64,000 nt of DNA from LSCE01 sp050485425 (GTDB lineage Bacteria > Pseudomonadota > Gammaproteobacteria > Nitrococcales > Aquisalimonadaceae). Within the stretch, counting starts at the first letter, position 1; each line of letters starts with the position of its first letter. The DNA lies in the NCBI GenBank assembly GCA_050485425.1, contig JBJHBJ010000003.1, positions 62,001 through 126,000 of the forward strand, written 5' to 3'. The position numbers and the translations under genes were made by a program. Shown here in pieces: positions 58,739-64,000 of this stretch. Below the pieces are notes generated by a model. The model saw only the letters and a program-made list of their open reading frames with translations, ran no database searches and was not told the DNA's origin.

Positions 58739-59242
58739 TTACTCGATCAGTACCCGCATCCCCGCCGGAACCCGTTCGTACAGCGAGACAATGTCGGCAT
58801 TGCGCATGCGCACGCAGCCCTTGGAAAGCGGCTTGCCCAACGGAACAGGGTCCGGACAGCCATGCAGGTAGATATAGCGGCGCATGGTGTCCACGCTGCC
58901 CAGGCGGTTGAGCCCCTTCTCCAGCCCGCTCAGCCACAGGATTCTCGACAGGATCCAGTCCCGCCCCGGGGAGCCCTCATACAGGGCCTGATCGCAGATC
59001 TCGCCGGTCCAGCGTCTGCCCCGGAAAACCGCGCCCTGCGGCAACCCGCCGCCAATCTTCGCGCGGACACAGTGCCAGCCGCGCGGCGTCTGCAGGGAAC
59101 CGTTCGCCTCCCCCAGGCCCGCTTCGGCAGTGGAGGCCGGCCAGGTTTCCAGTTCGTCGTCGCCCTGCATCAGGCACACGCGCTGACGGCCGACATCCAC
59201 GTACAGCCAAGGGTCTGCGGGCTTGGGGTGCGTGTTCACCAT
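58739..59242 (-). CDS. L,D-transpeptidase (YkuD) family protein without visible signal peptide
   Basis: YkuD proteins form 3-3 crosslinks in peptidoglycan or attach proteins to it. The 167-residue product has the catalytic signature: IYLHGC (near 125) and LSKGCVRMRN (near 137-146), with Cys as nucleophile. No signal peptide or membrane anchor is visible from the ATG at 59242 or from the longer frame to 59314. The ATG overlaps the end of the CYTH gene, with a GTG alternative one codon in. It precedes nagZ, suggesting peptidoglycan turnover. Confidence 0.87.
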   Translation of the reverse strand: MVNTHPKPADPWLYVDVGRQRVCLMQGDDELETWPASTAEAGLGEANGSLQTPRGWHCVRAKIGGGLPQGAVFRGRRWTGEICDQALYEGSPGRDWILSRILWLSGLEKGLNRLGSVDTMRRYIYLHGCPDPVPLGKPLSKGCVRMRNADIVSLYERVPAGMRVLIE

Positions 59243-59703
59243 AAGCGGTAAGGTCTCTTCACCAGGCTGACATTGTAGTAGCGGGGGTCGTGGGAAACCT
59301 CGTCTCCGATCCATTCCGGCACGGTAAAGGCCTCGTTCTCGGCGCCGAGTTCGATCTCGGCGACCACCAGGCCGGCATTCTCGCCGAGAAACTCGTCCAC
59401 TTCCCAGAGGTGGCCGTCCACCGGCACGTCGTGGCGGATCTTCTCGATCAGCGGGCCGTCGCAGAGCCGTTCCAGCATATCGGTGGCATCAGTCAGCGGA
59501 ATGGCGTACTCGAATTCCAGGCGCCGGACGCCGAGGGTTGCACTTTTGATATTCAGCCAGGCCTCGCCGCCGCTGATCCGCACCCGCACGGAGCCCTTTT
59601 CGCTGCCGCTCAGATACCCCTGCCGCATGGTCCGGCTGCGCGTGACCCGCGCGCGCCAGGCCTCAGTCACAACCAGGAACTTCCGCTCGATTTCCGTCGC
59701 CAC
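59236..59703 (-). CDS. CYTH domain protein, probable inorganic triphosphatase
   Basis: This 155-residue protein is a single CYTH domain. It starts VATEIERKFLVV, with the ExExK metal/triphosphate motif at residues 4-8, and has alternating charged strands (SVRVRISGG, LEFEYAIPL, VVAEIELGAE) that build the tunnel. Bacterial stand-alone CYTH proteins of this size are mostly tripolyphosphatases; an adenylate cyclase role is less likely. The GTG at 59703 has GGAG upstream; the longer frame is spurious. It is divergent from gpmA. Confidence 0.88.
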   Translation of the reverse strand: MATEIERKFLVVTEAWRARVTRSRTMRQGYLSGSEKGSVRVRISGGEAWLNIKSATLGVRRLEFEYAIPLTDATDMLERLCDGPLIEKIRHDVPVDGHLWEVDEFLGENAGLVVAEIELGAENEAFTVPEWIGDEVSHDPRYYNVSLVKRPYRLW

Positions 59704-59766
59704 ACCCGCTCCGTCGTCAACGCCGCCCGGCGGCCGATGCCTGTCATGGTAACGCAAATGCCCGGC

Positions 59767-59795
59767 CTGAACCCGAGGCCGTTCGCTGGTAGACT
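59767..59795 (+). promoter_or_regulatory. Candidate gpmA promoter
   Basis: CTGAAC and TAGACT are 17 bases apart, the latter extended by TGG. A start near 59802 would leave a leader of about 35 bases. The -35 match is poor. Confidence 0.35.
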
Positions 59796-59836
59796 TACGC
59801 GCACTCACAGATTTCCAAACCAAGGAACAAACCGTC

Positions 59837-60532
59837 ATGAGAAAGCTTGTCCTGCTGCGTCACGGCCAGAGCCAGTGGAACCTGGAAAACCGCTTTACCG
59901 GCTGGTACGACGTGGATCTCAGTGACAAGGGGCTGCAGGAGGCCCGCTCTGCCGGCGAACTGATGCTCCGCCACGACCTGCATTTCGATGCCGCTTTCAC
60001 GTCCGTGTTGAAGCGCGCCATCCGCACGCTGTGGATCGGCCTGGATGCGCTGGACCAGATGTGGATCCCGGTCACCACGAGCTGGCGCCTGAACGAGCGT
60101 CATTACGGCGCGCTGACCGGCTTGAACAAGGCAGAGACCGCCGAGAAGTATGGCGAAGAGCAGGTGCATGTCTGGCGTCGCAGCTACGCGACCCCGCCGC
60201 CGCCGCTGGACAGCGACGACGAGCGGCACCCGCGCTTCGACCCGCGTTACCGCAAGCTGGACCCGGCACAGTTGCCTGCGACGGAATCGCTGGAAACCAC
60301 GCTGGAGCGCGTTCTGCCCTACTGGGAGCAGACCATTGCGCCGACCGTGCAGGAATCCGAGAATGTACTCATCGCCGCTCATGGCAATAGCATTCGCGCC
60401 CTGCTCAAGCACCTGCGCGGCCTGGACGACGATGAAATCGTCAAGGTGGAGATACCCACCGGCCAGCCGCTGGTGTTCGAACTGGACGATGCGCTGAAGG
60501 TCCGGGAGCACTACTATCTGCGCGAACGCTGA
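59837..60532 (+). CDS. gpmA: 2,3-bisphosphoglycerate-dependent phosphoglycerate mutase
   Basis: GpmA interconverts 3- and 2-phosphoglycerate in glycolysis and gluconeogenesis. The 231-residue product has the phosphohistidine motif LVLLRHGQSQWNLENRFTGW (residues 4-23), RHYGALTGLNKAE (near 91) and AAHGNSIRALLKHL (near 180) with the second catalytic histidine. It ends EHYYLRER, lacking the C-terminal tail of about 20 residues found in E. coli GpmA (250), which is a common variation. AAGGAAC lies before the ATG. Confidence 0.95.
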   Translation: MRKLVLLRHGQSQWNLENRFTGWYDVDLSDKGLQEARSAGELMLRHDLHFDAAFTSVLKRAIRTLWIGLDALDQMWIPVTTSWRLNERHYGALTGLNKAETAEKYGEEQVHVWRRSYATPPPPLDSDDERHPRFDPRYRKLDPAQLPATESLETTLERVLPYWEQTIAPTVQESENVLIAAHGNSIRALLKHLRGLDDDEIVKVEIPTGQPLVFELDDALKVREHYYLRER

Positions 60533-60601
60533 GTTTTTCCCGGCTCCAGGCATGGGTGCCCGGCTCGCCATGCCCGCCCTCTTTCTCGCGAGTGTGTGTC
60601 C

Positions 60602-61327
60602 ATGAATACGCAACGCCGCGTTGCCCTGATTACCGGTGCGAACCGTGGGATCGGTTTTGAGACGGCCCGTCAACTGGGACGGCTGAACTACGATGTGGTC
60701 ATCACCAGCCGGGACGGCATCAAAGGCAAGGCTGCAGCCGACAAGCTGCAGAGCGAAGGGCTGAGCGTCGCCTACTGCCCGCTGGACGTCACCCGCGAGG
60801 AAAGCAGGCAGCGGGCCATCGCCTTTGTCCGCGAGCGTTTCGAACGCCTGGACGTACTCGTCAACAATGCCGGCATCATGCCCGACGGCAGTCCTGAGAA
60901 ACCGCACCAGGCCAGCTTCTTCGACACCGAACTGGGCGACGTCATCCGGAGCATGGAAACCAACCTGTACGGTCCGTACCGGATGATCCAGCTTTGCGTC
61001 CCGGTCATGCGCGCCCGGGACTACGGACGCATCGTCAACATCTCCTCCGGGCTGGGGCAACTGGCGGACATGCGCGGCGCCTTCCCTGCATACCGCATGT
61101 CGAAGACCGCGCTCAATGCGTTGACCCGCATCGTCGCGGCCGAGTTGAAGGGGGAGAACATCCTGGTGAACGCAGCCAGCCCCGGCTGGGTGAAGACCGC
61201 CATGGGCGGCCCGGCCGCGCCCCGCACCCCGGCCGAGACTGTCCCCGGCATCACCTGGCTGGCCAGCCTGCCTGACGACGGCCCCAGTGGCGGCTTCTTC
61301 CAGGACCGGATGAGCATTCCATGGTAG
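60602..61327 (+). CDS. SDR-family oxidoreductase (carbonyl-reductase-like)
   Basis: This 241-residue classical short-chain dehydrogenase has the cofactor motif TGANRGIG (near 12), NNAG (near 87), the catalytic Ser in NISSGLGQ (near 140) and the YRMSK motif (near 160) with the Tyr and Lys. Its overall pattern resembles NADPH-dependent carbonyl reductases, but the substrate cannot be deduced. I chose ATG 60602; a GTG at 60596 is in frame. The DUF1499 gene follows 13 bases later, suggesting cotranscription. Confidence 0.87.
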   Translation: MNTQRRVALITGANRGIGFETARQLGRLNYDVVITSRDGIKGKAAADKLQSEGLSVAYCPLDVTREESRQRAIAFVRERFERLDVLVNNAGIMPDGSPEKPHQASFFDTELGDVIRSMETNLYGPYRMIQLCVPVMRARDYGRIVNISSGLGQLADMRGAFPAYRMSKTALNALTRIVAAELKGENILVNAASPGWVKTAMGGPAAPRTPAETVPGITWLASLPDDGPSGGFFQDRMSIPW

Positions 61328-61340
61328 CGGGGCGCTGGCG

Positions 61341-61871
61341 ATGACGGCGCTGCTGATTCGCCTGCTGCTCGTTCTGCTGCTGGTCATGGCCGCGCTCCTT
61401 GTAGCCGGGTTGCTCTCCAATCAGCCACGGCTGACCGAGCCGCCCGGCCTGCAGGAGCGCCTGCGCATTTTCCTGACCCGGAACGTGGCCCTGACCACGC
61501 CGCAGGCCACACTGCCGGAGCTGGAGCCCAGAACCTACCCGGCCGACCCCGACCAGACCTTCGACCTCGCAAGGCAATCGGTGCAGGCCCTGGGCTGGCG
61601 CCTGGAACGCGAGGATGCCGGTGAACACAGATTGCACGCGGTGATCACCACCCGCTGGTTGCGCTTCAAGGATGATTTCGTGTTGCGGGTGGTGCCGGCA
61701 TCGGACGGCAATGGCAGCGAGGTTCTCATCCGCTCGGCATCCCGCGTCGGGCGGGGCGATCTGGGGGCCAACGCCAATCACATCCGCCGATTCAATGCCG
61801 CCATGGAAGAGCGTTTTCCCTCCTCCGGCCAGGGGAGGGCTGAAGACCCGTTACCCCTAGGGGAGCGCTGA
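61341..61871 (+). CDS. DUF1499 membrane-anchored protein
   Basis: This 176-residue protein has one N-terminal hydrophobic segment (residues 5-25) and a DUF1499 domain, recognisable from LRFKDDFVLRVVPASDGNGS and SRVGRGDLGANANHIRRF near the end. The function of DUF1499 is unknown. The last codons, reading PLGER, are encoded by repeat copy (d), which also supplies the TGA stop. The C-terminal tail after EERFPSSG is therefore probably not conserved. Confidence 0.85.
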   Translation: MTALLIRLLLVLLLVMAALLVAGLLSNQPRLTEPPGLQERLRIFLTRNVALTTPQATLPELEPRTYPADPDQTFDLARQSVQALGWRLEREDAGEHRLHAVITTRWLRFKDDFVLRVVPASDGNGSEVLIRSASRVGRGDLGANANHIRRFNAAMEERFPSSGQGRAEDPLPLGER

Positions 61872-61883
61872 TTGATTCCCGAG
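61859..61883 (+). repeat. Dispersed repeat, copy (d), partial
   Basis: AGGGGAGCGCTGATTGATTC followed by CCGAG corresponds to the first two-thirds of the repeat. The 3' part (ACGTTCGCGCTCGA) is missing. The TGA in GCGCTGA is the stop codon of the DUF1499 gene. Confidence 0.75.
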
Positions 61884-61891
61884 CAGCAACA

Positions 61892-63208
61892 TCACCGCGC
61901 TTCAATCCAGTGCCGGTTCAGCACCACGAGCTGCCCCGCGCGCAAGCGGATGGTTTCCTCGTCGCGCACGCCCCTCGGGCCGCGAAGCTCGGTCACCAGC
62001 GTATGCTCACCCGGAGGCAGGTGCAGACGTGCAACCTGGATGCGATCCGGCAGGGTGCGCCAGCTGCGGGTGTCGGCATTGTCCATCACCGCACCGACCA
62101 CATTGACCAGTACTGCCAGCAAGGGGCTTTCCTCGCGGACCTGTCGCGTCGCCTGGTAGCGGGCGACATTGCGGCTGGCCGCACGGGCAATCAGCAGCGG
62201 CATCTGACGCTGCAGCCACTGGTCGCTGATATCGGACAGCCGCTCCGCCGTCTCCACCGGTGCCTGCTGCCCGTTGGCGGACAGCACAGCGCCGCTCATG
62301 GATGACGGTCGCCGATGCAGCGACGGCAAGGCCACCCGGATCAACTGGCCGCTGCCCGGATCCTGCACCAGTAGGCTTTCGTCCCGAAGTCGCGGCGCCA
62401 GCCCATCCTGTACCACCAGCAGCACGGTGGCCCGCCGTCGAAGTTCGGACACCGGGGTCCAGGCGGTGATACCGAAGGCCCGGGCAAGCTCGTCACGTTC
62501 GTCGTCCAGTTCCAGGTGGTCTGCCAGGCGGACCAGGCTGCGCTGGAGATCACCGGGCACCGGCGCGTTGTGCCGCTGATACGCCTGGTAGGCCTTGCGG
62601 TAGGCGATCATCGCGTCGCTCCAGTCCTCGTTGGCCTCGAAGATCACGCCACTGATGTAGCGGGCGAACGCATCGCCGCCGTGGGGTGCCTCGTTGCGGA
62701 GGGGGTCGATCCTGCGCAGGCCAAGATCAATCTGCAGCGCCTCCACCCGGGCCGAATCCAGATCTCCGAGCTGCAGATGGTTCAGCGCCTGGAAGACGTG
62801 CAGCATGAGGTGCTCGTGGGTGGGTGGCACGTAACTGGTGGCGGTCTCCGTGAGCGTCCAGCTTGCCAGCGTCTCACTGACGCTGACCGCCTGGAGCTCG
62901 CCCACCAGGGCCTTCGCCTCTTCGAAAGCCGCAATGCTTCCCGGCAGATCGCCGGACAGCCGCAGGATCATCCCCCGGTTCATCTGGTAGAGCGGCTGAT
63001 TCAGGCGGGATCCCGCCAACGGCTCCAGTTGCGCCAGCGCCCGCTCGGGATTGCCCCGGGCGAGTTCCCGCTCCACGTCGGCAAAATCCGTCCGCAGCGC
63101 GGCACACCCGCTCATCAGAAAAGCCAGCAGGAGGGCGGACAGGAAACACCTGGAACGCCTGCCGCCGGGGAGACGGCAGGCCCAGAGGAGACGCTGATCA
63201 GTTCTCAC
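61892..63208 (-). CDS. COG3014-type lipoprotein with TPR-like repeats
   Basis: This 438-residue protein starts with a lipoprotein signal (FLSALLLAFLMSGCAAL, lipobox Cys near residue 34). The N-terminal half has helical repeats of TPR type (ALAQLEPLAGSRLNQPLYQM). The COG3014 pattern follows (ASWTLTETATSYVPPTHEHL). Homologues commonly accompany lpoB-like genes in marine gammaproteobacteria. The only upstream start in frame is the GTG at 63208, which lies inside repeat copy (e) and has no Shine-Dalgarno match, so the exact start is uncertain. The biochemical role is unknown; an envelope role is inferred. Confidence 0.82.
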   Translation of the reverse strand: MRTDQRLLWACRLPGGRRSRCFLSALLLAFLMSGCAALRTDFADVERELARGNPERALAQLEPLAGSRLNQPLYQMNRGMILRLSGDLPGSIAAFEEAKALVGELQAVSVSETLASWTLTETATSYVPPTHEHLMLHVFQALNHLQLGDLDSARVEALQIDLGLRRIDPLRNEAPHGGDAFARYISGVIFEANEDWSDAMIAYRKAYQAYQRHNAPVPGDLQRSLVRLADHLELDDERDELARAFGITAWTPVSELRRRATVLLVVQDGLAPRLRDESLLVQDPGSGQLIRVALPSLHRRPSSMSGAVLSANGQQAPVETAERLSDISDQWLQRQMPLLIARAASRNVARYQATRQVREESPLLAVLVNVVGAVMDNADTRSWRTLPDRIQVARLHLPPGEHTLVTELRGPRGVRDEETIRLRAGQLVVLNRHWIEAR

Positions 63209-63220
63209 GTTCGCGCTCGA
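63186..63220 (+). repeat. Dispersed repeat, copy (e)
   Basis: AGGAGACGCTGATCAGTTCT is followed by CACGTTCGCGCTCGA. Past the unit, CGAAAGCGGTTTTCG can form a small hairpin, as after copy (b). It lies antisense between the LpoB-like gene and the COG3014 gene and covers the only upstream start codon of the latter. Confidence 0.85.
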
Positions 63221-63255
63221 AAGCGGTTTTCGTTCGTAGCCAGGAGCGAGGCGTC

Positions 63256-63855
63256 TCAGGAACGGAACAGCCCGCGGCGAATGACCTTGCGGATCTGCTT
63301 CTGCCCCACCCAGACACGGGTATTGTCCGCCAGGCTGGTCAATGCCAGATCCACCTGGTAGTAGGCCACCTCGGTTCGGCCTTCCACATCGGTGATGGTA
63401 TTGATGGTGCCGGTGAGCATGTAGTTGGCCCCCGCCTCCTCACCGGGCGGGTTCACGGTATCGGGCCGGGCATGCTGGGCCTGGTCCTGGCGCTCGTCGC
63501 GCAGGGCATCACGCTCGCCGCCGGCCGCCACGAAAACCACGCGTCCGGAATTGATCAACTCGCGCTCGATGTCCCGGATGAACGTATTGGTATTGATGTG
63601 CTCATGGCTGAGGTTGCGGATCTGTCCGACGATCACGGTCGGGGTATCGCCGGTGCGCCCCTCGTGCCGATCGATCCAGCCGCGCGAGAGCAGATCCTCC
63701 ACCATCTCCCGGGACACCAGCCTGGAGTCGGTATCGTTCCAGCGCCCGGTCAGGTCTATCGCCTCATCGGTCCCGACCCGATCCACCTGGGTGGCGCAGG
63801 CAGCCAGCCCCATCCCCATCATCGCGACAGCCAGCAAACGGAAAAGGCGTTTCAT
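63256..63855 (-). CDS. LpoB-like penicillin-binding protein activator lipoprotein
   Basis: LpoB is an outer-membrane lipoprotein that reaches through peptidoglycan to stimulate PBP1b in Enterobacteria. The 199-residue product has a lipoprotein signal (RLLAVAMMGMGLAAC, Cys near 20) and the LpoB core: DTPTVIVGQIRNLSHEHINT (near 68), the surface segment FIRDIERELINSGRVVFVA and GANYMLTGTINTI (near 143). GAGGACG lies before the ATG at 63855. It precedes the COG3014 gene on the same strand. Whether its partner here is PBP1b or another synthase is not visible. Confidence 0.87.
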   Translation of the reverse strand: MKRLFRLLAVAMMGMGLAACATQVDRVGTDEAIDLTGRWNDTDSRLVSREMVEDLLSRGWIDRHEGRTGDTPTVIVGQIRNLSHEHINTNTFIRDIERELINSGRVVFVAAGGERDALRDERQDQAQHARPDTVNPPGEEAGANYMLTGTINTITDVEGRTEVAYYQVDLALTSLADNTRVWVGQKQIRKVIRRGLFRS

Positions 63856-64000
63856 AATACGTCCTCGACAAAGAATCCATGGCCTGGAGAAACATCGGGC
63901 CCGGTCGGTGTCCGGCACCGCCGGTGCGTATCCGTGGCCTGAAAAGAGCTTGGCTTTGACATCATACCTGCCAAATCGGTTGCATGGTCAGCAGGCAGAT

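Overview
The window is a 64 kb stretch of GC-rich chromosome that is almost entirely core genes. Gene content and protein sequences point to a gammaproteobacterium: an ftsK-lolA-rarA-serS block, aat-bpt-infA-clpA-clpS, mnmA-hflD, SthA, CysB, a lolA/tamAB/LpoB-type envelope set, and an RF2 gene with the E. coli-type frameshift site. The GC richness, the phasin gene and the MotY-like protein would suit a halophilic or sulfur-oxidising lineage such as the Ectothiorhodospiraceae, but that placement is inference. I saw no prophage, complete insertion sequence, CRISPR array, rRNA or tRNA.

Layout. 1-1.4 kb: 5' end of the sdh operon (a DUF1674/SDHAF4-type gene, sdhC, sdhD, start of sdhA), reading leftward. 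1.6-2.6 kb: ygfZ, rightward. 2.7-11.6 kb: a leftward series of 5'-nucleotidase, thrH, phosphodiesterase, hrpA, prfB and lysS. 11.8-16.4 kb: aidB, a Bax-inhibitor-1 protein, cobA and cysB. 16.4-22.3 kb: ftsK-lolA-rarA-serS, with a complex palindromic element between rarA and serS. 22.7-28.6 kb: a complete N-degron set (a GNAT protein, aat, bpt, then clpA and clpS) around infA. 29-33.7 kb: ribA, a LysR regulator, nudJ, mnmA and hflD. 34-40.6 kb: acnA, a phasin, a MotY-like protein, sthA and a DsbA-fold protein. 40.7-43.6 kb: a chalcone-isomerase-like protein, a TetR regulator and an unrecognised membrane protein. 43.9-50.1 kb: ppk, ppx, sixA and typA. 50.2-59.7 kb: a seven-gene leftward run (CYTH, L,D-transpeptidase, nagZ, srkA, tamA, tamB, ygjP). 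59.8-63.9 kb: gpmA, an SDR, a DUF1499 protein, and a COG3014/LpoB lipoprotein pair.

Several neighbours belong to one pathway. The DUF1674 protein probably assists flavinylation of SdhA. CobA makes the siroheme precursor needed for sulfite reduction, beside the sulfur regulator CysB. Aat and Bpt make N-degrons that ClpS delivers to ClpA. PPK and PPX make and degrade polyphosphate. NagZ, the L,D-transpeptidase, TamAB and LpoB act on the cell envelope.

The least explained signals are non-coding: (i) a dispersed repeat of about 35 bp with five copies between 31.3 and 63.2 kb, several of which touch stop or start codons; (ii) a nested-hairpin element at 17.7-17.94 kb; (iii) an 18-bp inverted repeat upstream of ppk; and (iv) paired direct repeats over the phasin promoter. 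The 496-residue membrane protein at 42.1-43.6 kb is the largest gene without a recognised family. I found nothing in the window that I can defend as a new defence or mobile system.
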